DNA of 64,000 bases from Cavia porcellus (Eukaryota > Chordata > Mammalia > Rodentia > Caviidae): contig NW_026947484.1 of the NCBI RefSeq assembly GCF_034190915.1, forward strand, positions 139,288,982 through 139,352,981, read 5' to 3'. Positions 10,721-22,208 of the stretch are shown piece after piece. The notes beneath the pieces are model-generated. The model was not told the origin of the DNA and did no database searches. It was given only the letters and a program-made list of their open reading frames with translations. The first letter of the stretch is position 1. Each line of letters opens with the position of its first letter. Both the position numbers and the translations under genes were made by a program.

Positions 10721-11089
10721 TGAATAAAATTAAAGCTTTAGTAATAAAAAAATGCCTAAATAAAACATGATACATAATGGGAAATGTAGTGTAATGGCAT
10801 ACTGAATAACATACAAAAGAAATGAGATATATTTACATGTATAAACACAAATCACAAAACATACTATTCTATGAGAAAAAAATTGAAAAACATACTACAA
10901 TGCATCATTTTAAAAAAATTTCAAGCAATAAAACAAAAAAATATTTCATATTCTTCATGTTATTACAAATGTAAAATATGAGCTTCTGGAAAATAAATGC
11001 AAAAATATGAGCTAGACTAATATACACCAAACACAAGACTGTAGGTACCTAGGGTTAGAGGAGAGGAATGTAAGGAGGAAAGGCAGAGA
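10721..11089. other. AT-rich intronic sequence without recognised features
   Basis: Poly-A-rich text with no identifiable element. Confidence 0.45.
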
Positions 11090-11786
11090 CAATAACCAAG
11101 TCAAAGAATTAAAAGAGACTTCAGCAATAAGATTCACTATGATGCCCATTCTTGTTTGACTATTATATTCTTTTGAAGTCCTGTAATGTTTACAAGGTTT
11201 AGGTTTTATTGGTCTTGTTCTCTACAGTTTTGTTCAACTTTATAATACCTAATGAGATAGACAATTCTTTTTAAGGAAGCAAGAGGCATTATGGTAACCA
11301 TTGTTGATAACCTTATACTCTGTTTTTACATCATGTGCTATATCTATCCTTGGTTTTGACTGACAGCTTTGTTTTGTCATATTTGATTTTATTCTATTCC
11401 AAAAAAAAAGTAATTAGAACTATGAGAGTAATAAAACCCAAAATGTGTAAATTTTGTTGTAAAAAAGAGAGGAAAAAAAAGTGCTCTAAAGGATACAATT
11501 GCAAGTGTGTTTAGGTGTGTTAGATGACCATATTAATGTTTTTGGTTGGATCACTGAACACAACTGTTTGCAGTCTCACTGTTTGAATGTCCACTTTGTA
11601 TGCTTTGATCCTGTGATTTGAGCAACTATCTCTAAGATGATAATGTGTAATCTATTAACTGGTGATTTCTTTTTTTTTTTTTTTTTTTTTTTTTTGTAGT
11701 TCTGTATTACTTGTAGCCTTACAGTGTTTTGTTTTGTTTTGTTTTCTCTTTTTCCTTTTAAATAAAATTAAAAAAAATAAAAGGGC
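11090..11786 (+). other. Possible 3'UTR retrocopy (uncertain)
   Basis: The stretch reads like a transcript 3'UTR: T-rich text with GTTTTGTTTTGTTTTGTTTTC, then CCTTTTAAATAAAATTAAAAAAAATAAAA, i.e. a polyadenylation signal followed by a short A-rich tail at 11754-11782. I do not recognise the parent gene, see no reading frame upstream, and found no target duplication. An AT-rich old LINE would look similar. Confidence 0.25.
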
Positions 11787-12585
11787 CTTCAACTTTGTCT
11801 ATAATTTTATATAAGGAAGTCAAAACAAATATGCCAAGATTTTAATAATATATACCCTTGATACGAGGACCTGAATACTACAATAAACTGTCTGCATTTC
11901 ACTACATTTTTAAAAAAAACTTTCAAAAATATTTAATTAATAGAGTACAGGAAAGCACTGATTTCAAAAGACATAGCTGCTAGGTAGCAATCACATTTAC
12001 TCAAGAAATTATCTGATTCCATAATTCCTGGATCTAACCTCCAAGATACTTTGGTGCCCCATAGAATTTTATTATTTCGCACATAAATGTTATCTTGCCA
12101 GGAATCAGGTCGTACAAATTTTAGTCAGGACACTTGGAAGACTATTCAGACTCACAAATTCCCATTTATTGTTTCCTCTCGGAAACTAGCAATTTCATGC
12201 TGAGTTATTTTTATTAGACTCTTATCATCCCCATGACAAATCCCCTTAACAAGAACCTTGTATAAGGATCTGATTTTAATTAAAAGAACTCTGTATCAGT
12301 GATAAGCTCACACTGTCTTCAACTGGTCTGCCTCTTGCTGTACTTGTATCTGCCAGTACACACTTGGGGTTCCAGAATTTGTTCTTCATCTAAGATTTCC
12401 AAAGCTAAATAAATTTCTTCTATTAATCTCCTGACTTAAAAATTCATTTTTATCTAAATTTTGTTCTTTATTGTATATGCATGTATATATTATACATTTT
12501 TGCTTTACTTATAGCATTACATTCATCTATTTTGCTAGGATATACTAGGTAATAAACAGCCTCCAAATTTAAGCAGCTGGTAGAA
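11787..12585. other. Intronic sequence without recognised features
   Basis: AT-rich, no exon and no confident repeat seen. Confidence 0.4.
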
Positions 12586-12589
12586 ATTG

Positions 12590-13130
12590 AGTCTTTCTCA
12601 TTTACATTACATATTGGTACCTATAGATTGGCTACAACTGCTTTATATATCTTTTCATTCCACAATCCAAAGCGAAAGAGAAACCTCTTTTTTGGAAAAT
12701 ATCATGCTTATGCCAGAGGAAAGACAAGATAAATACAGTAAATATGGAAAGACTCTGCTTGAACATCTGCAAATGATAAAGAGAACTACAGAAAATTATC
12801 AAATCATGAAGGTAAATAAGAGAGGGGCAGAAAAGAAGCAAGCTACAAACCCAAACAACAAGCGATACAACGGCAGCAGTAAACTCTTACTATCAATTAA
12901 TACCCTTGAATATATGGATTAAATTCTCCAATCAAAAGATACAGAATGACTGAATGAATAAAAGGCAAGATTCCATGATGTGCTACCAACAGGAGAGCTA
13001 TAAGGGCACACCTGAGCTGAAGGTAAAAGAAAACAAGATACTGCATCGACTCTGCTGGTAGAAGTTATATATCATGCCCATTTGCCTTCCTCTGACTAAA
13101 AGAAAAGTCATATGGACAATCCCTATGTCC
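12590..13130 (+). mobile_element. Old L1 fragment, sense, start of ORF2
   Basis: AATACCCTTGAATATATGGATTAAATTCTCCAATCAAAAGATACAGA is the degraded start of L1 ORF2 (LNxNGLNSPIKR-type text). It is preceded by A-rich ORF1-to-ORF2 linker text. A 111-codon open frame at 12587-12922 lies in this block and is L1-derived chance sequence. Confidence 0.7.
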
Positions 13131-13411
13131 ACGCGGCAAGAAGAGAAACTTCTCACACAGGGTGCTGTGTCAGTCGCAAGGCCACGGCTAGGACAGACAG
13201 CCTCATACATAAAGCTTACTAAATACTGCTTTCAGACCATGTCAAGTCTATAGAGAGTTTCTGTTCAGTTCCTGGGCTAAAAGAGATTTTTTACATTTTA
13301 TAATGGTAGTGAAATTTTAAAATGAGAAGAAAAGGAAATGGAAGAAAGAAGAGGAGGAAAAGGAGAGAAAGAGGGGAAAGAAGATAAAGAAAATTAGGAA
13401 GTGAAAGGGAG

Positions 13412-13556
13412 GTAGCTGGTCATGGTAGTACATGCCTATAATCCCAACACTTGGTAGGCTGAGGCAGGACAATTGCCATCAGTTTTAGGCTAGTCTGGGC
13501 TACACACTGAAACCTTGTTCCCCAAAACAAAACACAACATAACAAAAAAAAAGGGG
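13412..13556 (+). mobile_element. B1-like SINE, sense
   Basis: GTAGCTGGTCATGGTAGTACATGCCTATAATCCCAACACTTGGTAGGCTGAGGCAGGAC.. GGCTAGTCTGGGCTACACACTGAAACC.. ends in an A-rich tail with AAAACAAAACAC. It is clearly 7SL-derived. Confidence 0.9.
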
Positions 13557-13599
13557 TGGTGATAACTGCTATGATAACAGAGACCACAAATGACCTGTT

Positions 13600-15165
13600 T
13601 TCTACCCTTACAGAAAATGAAAATGAGTAATTATGAACAATAACAATCTACTACAAATATCTCCCTAAAATTAGCTAACTTGAAGGAAAATATCTAGACC
13701 CTGATGGTAGACAACTGATTTTTTTTTAAATAAAAGCTACATTTTCAGTACGTTTCTATTTAAATTTGTCCCATGAAATTTCTATTTAAATTTGTCCAAG
13801 AAAATAATGAAGGTATTTCTTTCTCTTTCGTATCACATCAAAATTTAAAACTCTCTGCATCAAAAAAGATAACCAAAGGAGTGAAAAGGCAAGCTATAAA
13901 GGGAAAAACATTAGCTGCTTAAAAGTTACCAAGTAACAAGAAGGACATTTCAAAGAAAATAAAACAAAGATAGTGGAAGTAATGAAATAGAACACCAAGA
14001 TACAAGAGAGAGAGCCATAAAACCAAATTTGTCCTCTAAAAAAATTCCGGTTGTCTTCCAGTAAAATTCATCAAGAAGTAGCAAAACAAGAGTGGCAGTT
14101 CAAGGAATAAAATAGTGGATAACGGGGATCGGTACTGATACATTTTCATTTCCAGTGATTTCAGAATTTTAGAAAACATGTACCTATCACTATGTATAGA
14201 CCAGCTTCCCCACACTTGGAGATTTTCCTGATGGGTCTGTGGATAGGTTGGAATTTGTAAGGAGGTCTACATAATTCAGTTTTAAATGTGAAAAGCAAAA
14301 CTGAAAAAAGAAATGGAAGTAAAACTTAGGCACAACAAAAAACAGCACTAAAAAACACCAGTTAAATACAGCATAGGATTCAGAATACATAAAGAACTTC
14401 TGTGAATCAGTAAGAAAATTTCAAAAATAGGCAAAAGATATAAACAAATAATTCATAGAAGAAAACAAAATGGTTAAAGAAAATATTTAACTTTATCAGA
14501 TTTCAAGAAAATGCTGATAGTCTACCAACTATAATGAGAAAAGTAAAATATTTAATAACACATCAATATTTCTGGCAATTAGATGAACAGGAATTCTCCT
14601 GTTGGTGGAAATGTAAATCAAATTCCAATCTTTTGAGCAATGCGGTAACATCTACATGTCATACATCCTCATGATTCTGCTGTTAGGTATACACAGCTAA
14701 AGTCTTTCATTCATGCACAAAAGGTATTTCCCTCTATGCCCACTGTAATATGTTTTGCACTAACAAAATGTTGGAAAAAAATCAAAAGATCCTTGGCAAG
14801 GAAGATGGGTTAACAAACTGTTACATAACCAGACAATATAATACTGTATAGCAATTAAAACAAACAAATCTCAAGGCATGTACCATGTAACCAGATCATA
14901 TAGATGCAGGAAGATATACAGTATGCTGCCATTTACAGAAAGTTGTAAAAATGCGGAAGAAATAATATAGATTACTTATGGTCATATCATATGAAAAAGC
15001 AACATTTATGTGTGAATGATAATGTTAAATCAATATCATGAATACAACTGAGGAAGCAGGGAGCAGAATAGGATTAGAATGAGCTATACAGAAAGTTCCT
15101 ATTATATTTACAATGTTTCTTTTTTCTAAAAAACAAAAAGGTAAAACAAGTATGCCAAAAAGTAC
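13600..15165 (+). mobile_element. Old L1 (L1M-type) 3' half, sense
   Basis: TTTCAAAAATAGGCAAAAGATATAAAC, GGTGGAAATGTAAATCAAATT, GAGCAATGCGGTAACATC and CTGTATAGCAATTAAAAC are the familiar ORF2 C-terminal and 3'UTR phrases of L1. The match is best from about 14380 to 15120; 13600-14380 is assigned by continuity and is less certain. Confidence 0.7.
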
Positions 15166-15510
15166 TTCAAAAGGCGTTTATATTTATACTTTCTGAATGG
15201 TTAAAATATATTTATTTTAAAAAAGCAAAACTAAAGAAAGGATAGAAATGATACAGAATTTCAAAAAATAATAGGAAATTAACACTAATTAATATATTGC
15301 ATATTGTTATCTTAGAAGCAGTTGTTCAAGTTATAAGATTTAGGCACAAACAGAAAGATCAAACAATCAAATAATGAAAGCACAAACTTTTCTTTTGAAT
15401 GAACTAACAGAGATTAGTGGTATAGCTACCTATAGTTCTTTAAAAGCCAAAATAGTTCTTTAAAAGGTTTCCAAATGAAAAAAAAGTCACCAAGAAAGTC
15501 TTCTGAACAT

Positions 15511-15603
15511 ATTTTATTTTACTTTATTGCAGTGCTGAGGACCAAACCTAGGGCCTCATGCTTGCTAGGCAAACACTGTACCATTGAGTTACACCCACCA
15601 GCT
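15511..15603 (-). mobile_element. ID-like SINE, antisense
   Basis: GTGCTGAGGACCAAACCTAGGGCCTCATGCTTGCTAGGCAAACACTGTACCATTGAGTTAC is the reverse of an ID head with its A and B boxes. An A tail (as T) precedes it. Confidence 0.88.
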
Positions 15604-15667
15604 TTGAAAATATTTTATTATTGAGGATAAGAAGATGTATTGTCATTAGTTTGATCTACATCTTTTA

Positions 15668-15812
15668 GATTTTTTTGTTTTTGTTTTTGTTTTGTTGTTG
15701 TTTTGAGGCAGGGTCTCATTACATAGTCCAGGCTGGCCTTGGGCAATGCTCCTGCCTAAATCTCCTGAGTGGGATTACAGATTTGCACCACCATGCTAGG
15801 TGATCTCCATCT
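15668..15812 (-). mobile_element. B1-like SINE, antisense
   Basis: T/G-rich tail (TTTTTGTTTTTG), then GAGGCAGGGTCTCATTACATAGTCCAGGCTGGCCTTGG, CTCCTGAGTGGGATTACAGATTTGCACCACCATGC. Confidence 0.92.
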
Positions 15813-15959
15813 TTTAATCCTACTTTACCTTTATCTATATCCTTACAACATCAGTGTGCCTGATAGGGAAGTACAGTATATATACAGTGGAGTGAGGTCA
15901 TGTGAAGATAGCATTTACCAAGGATGATACATCATTTTAGTTAAGTCCTTATTATAGAC

Positions 15960-16085
15960 ATTGAAAGGACAGTTCAGAAAATTTTAGTAATTTGTCCACT
16001 GTGTTACAGTGAAGACGAGGTAATAGTGACATTGAAGCCAAATCTATCTGGTTCTAAAGCGTACACTTTCCACTACTGCTTTGAC
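15960..16085 (-). mobile_element. MIR SINE, antisense
   Basis: AGTAATTTGTCCACTGTGTTACAG.. TTGAAGCCAAATCTATCTGGTTCTAAAGCG.. is reverse MIR core and head. Confidence 0.75.
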
Positions 16086-16144
16086 AGAAATCTCCCTCCA
16101 AGTTTCCTCAAAGTACAAGGGATTATACCCAGAGCTTTTGCCTG

Positions 16145-16247
16145 CAGCATTTATTTATTTATTTATTTTTAATTGCAATAGGATCTTGCTAAGTCACGAA
16201 AGTGCCCAGGCTAATCATGATCTTCCTGCCTCAGCCTTCCACAGTGA
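16145..16247 (-). mobile_element. B1-like SINE, antisense, with (TTTA)n tail
   Basis: A TTTATTTATTTATTT tail is followed by AATAGGATCTTGCTAAGTCACG, GTGCCCAGGCTAATC and CTTCCTGCCTCAGCCTTCCAC. Confidence 0.8.
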
Positions 16248-16249
16248 AG

Positions 16250-17121
16250 AATATTTTTTGAAGATATAATCAAGCTATGACCTGTTCCTCTGGATAGAGG
16301 CAACAAAAACACCATCACTGTTCATCAGGTCACCCAGGGGTAATAATCTAGGCAACAAGTGGTGCTAGGGTATGAGTGGAAACTGCAGAGAGAAACTACT
16401 TGAAGATTTGGTTACATAATCATTTTTCTAACTTCTCATCATCTCCCAAGTCCATCACTGTCTGCAGGCATTTCTTTGCTTTTTTCTATTATGCGCTAAA
16501 TGTGGACCTCTTTTTGATATCTAACAATTTTGAGAACCCAACAAAGTACATGTATTCAAATACGATTTTTTAATTACCAGGATAAATAAAGTCAACGGAG
16601 ACTCTGTCCAACCTTAGACCTTCATTTAACATTCTAAGACAAGGAACAATAGAGTAGGTATAACTCCTGTTTGTGTATAGAGAGCCAAGATTCATGTAGT
16701 CACTTCCCTTGGCCTCCATTCAGAAACTGATTCCTCTATCCTCCCCTCTTATTTATCATTATTATTGATTTTAGTTTCCTGGGAAACAAAACATAACTCT
16801 AACTAGAGAACAAAGCCACATTCCAAAACTGCAGTTCCCATTCTCCTCCCTGGACTGATTTGGACTTTCTGTAACATGAGGGCTAATGGTCTAAACTGTC
16901 ATTTTTCTGGCCTTAGCAAAAAATCAGTGCCTAAAGCTTTTTATCTTCCATCTGTAAGGTGATTAGATTGTAAGAAAAGTAACAATGAAGGATTCAAAGA
17001 TCTGTACCTCAGAGATATCTGTGGCACTCAGATATCTGCAGTCGGGCCTGCTGGACATTAAAGTCCATTGACTTTGGCATTTAAACAGAGACCACTGCCA
17101 AACACACACACAGATGCACGT

Positions 17122-17153
<32 letters not shown>

Positions 17154-18815
17154 ACACACACAAACTTTTAGAACAGAGTCTGTAAAATTTCCCACATATG
17201 GCAAACATACTTTAGGGGAAGCACTATGACTATAAGCCAGTGGGAAAAAAAAAGAAAAAAAAAAATGAGAAAAATCTTCAATACATTTAAACTGTTCCAG
17301 TCAGAATGCTAAGAATGAACACAGAGGCTAGGAGATGCACATTACTGGTAAAATCAGCATTATACCACAGCTGAATTCCTTCCCTACTCCATGTCATTAC
17401 CAGGCATCTTCTGATCCACAAGAACAGCATATGGGAACATTGTCTTTATACTCTCGCAGTAAATACACTGTAAAAATTCATGTAATTTTAGAAATACAAA
17501 AGAGTAATAAATGTAAAAATAATGAGAACACAGTTAGAAGAGTGAGATCATATGTGGAATCTAAAAAACATCCAACTTGTAGAACCAGAGTAATAGTATA
17601 AAACAATATTTTTCTTTAACACACAATTTCAAATAATCTTCATTTTACTTACAAATAATTCTGTGGGGGGTACAGGTCTAATTAATTTAACTGGCATTTA
17701 CTTTCAAAATTTCAAGAAAAATAATTTTTCAAATTCCTATCCTCTTTGTGACATATTTGATGATCAATTAAAGGTTTAAATGTACAACAAAATCCTCAAT
17801 ATAAGGTAACTAACAAAAACACTTTATAAAATGTGGATAAGTGATTAATTTATCAAATTTCCTCAAAATAAATCAGAAAAAATTCTTCAACATTTAAACA
17901 ATTACTGATAAAGAAGTTGAATTCAATCATATGAATACAAAATAAACTGATGATAAAAATAGCTTCATGATTTAGTGGAAGAAATGGTAGTCTAATGCTC
18001 TTTGAGATTTCACTGCTGAAGGCCTTTCTAGATAAACTGAGATTACATTTTTTATGTGAGGGCAGGAGCAAAGTATGCATGCATTTCTGGTAGAAAGATC
18101 ACTGTCACCTAGGGACTGAACTGCCACTCTGTAACAGTAAGACAGGAGTAAAGGGAAATTCAGTTGTCCAAGCAAGAAATAATGCAAGATCCCCTTGCAG
18201 TTGGCTGGAGATCACTACTGTCCCTCTGCCAGGACCTCCTGAGGCAAAGGCACTGGGCAGGTTGGCAGGCATGGGGCAGAATAAGGTTCCCACCCCATAA
18301 GTATTTCTTATAAAAGTGATGTATCTGGGGAAAAGCAAAGAGTCCTGGATTGCTCAAGGTATATAACTCCAGACAGCTAATTAATAAGTTACAGGGATAA
18401 AGAGCGTTTGTGAAATCCAAGCTTCCACAGCCTGGGAAGTATCATATAGCATACCCAGAGTCCAGAGAAGCCTGGCCTGGGTTAATTGTGGATCTGGTGG
18501 AGTCATAATCACCTCTTTATACCTTTATTTAATCAGGAGTAAAAGAAAGATAATAGTAAGATCTAACTCCTGTGTCTGTTCTGATGATTAACAAAAAAGT
18601 CACACGTATCAAAGGACTGGGTAAAAATAATTTTAAAATATTAGTTTTCTAATAAATGTGACATCAAACTTTTTATAAATCTAAAAATGCTGATTAATTT
18701 CTTTTCTGTTCCATAATTAGAAAATTCACAGACTGACCACTTCACACTGTTTGAACGAATATTATTAAAAAGTTAAAACATAATAAGTGTTAAGAAAACA
18801 TGGGAAAAGACAAAC
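16250..18815. other. Intronic sequence with only a microsatellite recognised
   Basis: A (CA)n tract lies at 17100-17162 and an A-rich patch at 17245-17273. No exon or confident transposon was seen elsewhere. Confidence 0.4.
17100..17162. repeat. (CA)n microsatellite
   Basis: Interrupted CA dinucleotide run with GATGCACGTA and ATA interruptions. Confidence 0.95.
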
Positions 18816-18819
18816 TCTT

Positions 18820-19530
18820 CTTTGTTGTTAGGGACTATAAATTAGTATAGTCATCATAGAAAATGGTATGGAGGTTTCAAAGAAAATTAAAAACAGAGAT
18901 ACCACATAAATCCACTATTGGATATATATCCAAGGGATATAAAACTATGTCAAAGAGATGTATGTATTCTCATTATTTCTTCAGTATCATTCATATTAGC
19001 CAAGATATGGAGTCAGCCTATGTTAATCACCTGATGAATAGATAAAGAAAATGCGGTATAAATAAATACACACAAAATAGAATACTATTCAGTCTTTAAA
19101 AAGAAAGAAATCCTATGATTTGTGACAACATGGATGAACCTGGAGAAAATTATGTTAAAAAAATGAGGCACAGAAATATCAATGCCATACAGAGCACATG
19201 TCGGATCTAACAAAAATTGAACTCACAGAAACAAGGAGTAAAATGGTGGCTTATTAGGGGCATTTGAAGGGGAAATGGAGAGGTGTTGGTGAAATGATAT
19301 GATATAAAATTGCAGTCAAACATAGGAATGAATTTGAGAAGCTTTTTGTATACCATAACAGGATATAGTCAACATCAAAAAGATTTTCAACATTTTCATT
19401 ACAAAACCCTGAGGTAATTTATGTATTCTTGAGGTTGATTTAGCCACTCCACAATGTATACATATACCAACATCATGTTGTATTTATAAAAACGCACAAG
19501 TTTTATTTGTCAATTAAAAAGGAAAGAAAT
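18820..19530 (+). mobile_element. L1 (L1MA/B-type) 3' end, sense
   Basis: GAAAATGGTATGGAGGTTTC, CCACTATTGGATATATATCC, GCCAAGATATGGAGTCAGCC, GATTTGTGACAACATGGATGAACCTGGAG are the ORF2 C-terminal and 3'UTR landmarks of L1. The TCAATTAAAAAGGAAAG end marks the 3' terminus. Confidence 0.92.
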
Positions 19531-20542
19531 GATCACGATCAAGCATGACTTGTAGTCCAAAAGACTGAGGAAGCCTTTTAGATTGGCTTTAAGGAACATA
19601 TGAGATATATGCAAAGTGAATACTTCCCTCAAGTTTGTTGGTGGACTATTCAAAATTCCATATAACAGAGCTAAGTCAGGAATGGCAGGAAGGTAACTGT
19701 GAGGCAGCCTCAGGCCTACACAGAGGAGAAAGGCACATGCCAGTCAACATTCACACCCTGCGCTCTGCTACCTACAACCTCAGCCTTCTTAGAATCAATG
19801 AGCTTGTGAGGCTCCTTGGCACCATTCAAATGGAAGGTAAATTTTCTTAAACCTCATTTATGAGAGGGCCTATACAAAGTCTTTTACACTGTGAGTTACT
19901 CTTTCACAACTGCTGCTTTGTACAACAGTGTTCCATATGGAAGTACACCATCAATTACTGAGAATTTTAGATCTTATGAGGTCACCACCAAAGATTCATT
20001 ACAAAGGAAAACACACCTATAACTGTTCATATTATAATATAGTAACTATTTCTGAAGAAGTAAGTTTACAGTACATTTGTTGAATGTGACTATACATAAA
20101 CTGTTAATATTTACAAGTTACTTAAAAAGCCATCTGACAAGGGGTGACTGGGGATTGCTTATATGTAATAAAGATGATGTGCCTTGCAAAATGCATTAGG
20201 TGATTCAAATGACTGTGATGATGAGCACCTTCCCATGTCAGAGAGAATGCAAAGAGTTTGAATAAACTTTATTTCATGAAATATCAGAGATAGATTCCTT
20301 TCAGAGAGAAAGTGAGAATGCTTCTAAAGTAGGGTGACTGAGACAGACAGAATTGGAAACAACAAACATGAAGATAAAACTTACAGGGTAAGGACAGTAT
20401 ATAACAAATGTCTCCAAGTATGTGAAGAACAGATGTGTAGAAAAGTTAATTTGTTGTCTAGTTTTAGAGAGCAGAAATTAAATGACTGGGTAGAAATCAT
20501 GGAGAGGCAGATGTTTGCCCAATATAAGCAAGAACTTGACAG
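19531..20542. other. Intronic sequence without recognised features
   Basis: No exon or known repeat was recognised. GAATAAACTTTATTTCATGAAATATC at about 20259 looks UTR-like but stands alone. Confidence 0.4.
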
Positions 20543-20637
20543 CAATTAGAGCTTTCTGAAATTGAATTTTAAAAGTCATGTGTAGCGAATACTTCTTGAC
20601 CAAAAAAACCCAAACCAAAACAAAAATACTTGGAGTG
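20543..20637 (+). repeat. Direct repeat, first copy (partner at 21272-21355)
   Basis: Shares CAATTAGAGCTTTCTGAAA, TGAATTT, AAAAGTCAT, GTAG.AATA.TTCTTGA and CCAAACCAAAACAAAAATAC in the same order with the later copy, about 730 bases away. The flanks do not match. Confidence 0.85.
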
Positions 20638-20769
20638 AATTACCTCTATGGGCCTTTTAATGATTATATTCTAGTATTTTATCAAAATATCTACATGCTA
20701 GCAACAAACAAATTGATAACTTCATTCATTTTTGACAATAACTCATGTAGTGTGCATATGTGCATGTAT

Positions 20770-20851
20770 ACACTTTGCAGTCTGGAAATCAAACCCCAGG
20801 CATTGTGCATCCCAGGCAAACGGTCTACCACTGAACTACACCTTGACCCTA
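20770..20851 (-). mobile_element. ID-like SINE, antisense
   Basis: AAATCAAACCCCAGGCATTGTGCATCCCAGGCAAACGGTCTACCACTGAACTACACC is the reverse of the ID A-box/B-box head. Confidence 0.8.
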
Positions 20852-21271
20852 TAATATAGATTTTAATCACTTGCTTTGTATGAATTGTTACATTAAGTTC
20901 TGTGGGTAATAAAACATACATTAAAATAATGGTAGATGGTTATGAGTAAGGAAAGCAATTCTTTTGCTTCAGGTTAAAGTAAATACGTAATGTGGGCTTG
21001 ATCCAGTTAGAATTTGTATCATGTTTCATTGTCCTATATCTAGGCCAGAGAATGAACTGATTCTGTCCAAGAATGAACTGATTCATCTAGAGCAAAGATA
21101 TAAGTCAAATATTTTTGCTTTGTTCTGATTTGAAGCCTTTCTTGGTTTGGCCACAAGACACTGGGACTTTGTTTTCCAATTTCCCAGCTTATTTTAACAA
21201 ATCTTTTCAAAAAACTATTATACAATGAATGAACAATGGGAATTATCCAAAAGGCCTTCCAAACACATAAA

Positions 21272-21355
21272 CAATTAGAGCTTTCTGAAACTGAATTTGA
21301 AAAGTCATTTGTAGTAAATATTTCTTGAGCAGAAAACCAAACCAAAACAAAAATA
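21272..21355 (+). repeat. Direct repeat, second copy (partner at 20543-20637)
   Basis: Same phrase order as the first copy with scattered substitutions and a shorter A-rich middle. It lies about 390 bases downstream of the WARS2 exon 2 donor on the gene strand. Confidence 0.85.
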
Positions 21356-21748
21356 CCCAATAAAGCAACACCAGAATTATGTAAAACAATTGATCACTAT
21401 ATCCTATTCTTGATCAAGGAGATTAGTCAACAGCAGGAAGTCATCAAATTAAGTGCAACTCAATATAGAAAAAATAGTTTCAAGTTTATAAATTTTGATG
21501 AGATACAACTTCTTGGTAGATGAAGGACTATAAATTTATGGAGAATAGTACAAGGAAAGTAAAAAACTATAAAATATGAAGATACTTAACGATATGGTTA
21601 TGGATAAGAGATTAAAGTGAAATAATGACATTTGGTGAAATCATCCTCAAATGTAAAGGTCATGAAAAAGAGCTGTTGGAATCATTCCATTTTTTCTTTA
21701 ACTAATGTGAAAACAAAAATGTTCTCAGTTGTAATCTGAGAAGCTAAC

Positions 21749-22006
21749 CTGAGATTGCTGAAAGAGGATGCTTTTCTCTGGGTTTATGCCACAGGCAAGG
21801 AGAGCAGCAGTCATGTCTAGGATGCTCTGCTGAAGGACGGTCGGATCTTGAGGGACAGTGAGGGAGTGGAGGTCAACAATACTGTAAAGCACTGTGTCAT
21901 ACTCATCCTGTAACTTCACCCAGCTCTCAATGGCTCCCAGGTAATTTCCCAGGTGGAGGATTCCTGTAGGTTGAATACCGGAAAACACTCGCTCCATGCT
22001 GTCTTT
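21749..22006 (-). CDS. WARS2: WARS2 coding exon (exon 2 by human numbering), mitochondrial tryptophanyl-tRNA synthetase, N-terminal catalytic part
   Basis: WARS2 joins tryptophan to mitochondrial tRNA-Trp in the matrix, using ATP, as a class I synthetase. Read on the minus strand, this 258-base exon gives 86 codons in phase 0 at both ends. It starts [15 protein letters not shown] and continues [18 protein letters not shown] is the class I HIGH-type ATP-binding signature, at about exon residues 18-21, and the fold is the start of the Rossmann domain. Later text includes YSIVDLHS and [16 protein letters not shown], close to the remembered human protein. The acceptor is a TTTTTTCCAG tract ending at 22007. 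The donor is CAG|GTTAGC at 21748, somewhat weak because position +3 is T. The in-frame ATG at 21997-21995 aligns inside the human protein, so it is probably not the start; exon 1 should lie above base 64000. Intact introns argue against a processed pseudogene. An ID SINE sits just upstream of the acceptor. Confidence 0.97.
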
Positions 22007-22030
22007 CTGGAAAAAAGGAAAACAAACAGG

Positions 22031-22116
22031 TTTTTTTTTTTGCTACTGGGGATGGAACTCACAACCTTGTGCTTTCAAGGTAGCCGCTTATGCCAGTGAG
22101 CTAAATCCTCGGCCCC
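22031..22116 (-). mobile_element. ID-like SINE at the WARS2 exon 2 acceptor, sense to the gene
   Basis: On the minus strand it reads GGGGCCGAGGATTTAGCTCA, then a B-box GTGAGTTCCATCCCC and an 11-base A tail (22031-22041 as T). The flanking AAACAAAC at 22020-22027 and at 22117-22124 looks like an 8-base target duplication. The tail ends only 24 bases from the exon, inside the branch point and pyrimidine-tract zone. Confidence 0.9.
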
Positions 22117-22208
22117 AAACAAACGATTCTTATGATTACCGGATATCTGTACTTCTGTGAAGAACATATTCAAGTTATTTGGTGATTTTTCCTCAGATTG
22201 TATTGTTG

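Larger units (their letters stand above)
5472..21748 (-). other. WARS2: WARS2 intron 2 (complete, about 16.3 kb)
   Basis: Bounded by the GTTAGC donor at 21748-21743 and the CTTCTGTAG acceptor ending at 5472, phase 0. It carries L2, MIR, an ERV solo LTR, an ORR1-like LTR, old L1 pieces and several SINEs, but no additional exon that I can recognise. Confidence 0.9.

Noticed and set aside
12587..12922. 111-codon open frame, plus strand
   Set aside because: It lies on the L1 ORF1-ORF2 linker and ORF2 start, in the wrong frame for most of its length.
16963..17208. Cys-Val repeat open frame, and similar ones at 34436-34648, 35167-35459 and 53110-53385
   Set aside because: They are translations of (CA)n or (GA)n microsatellites.
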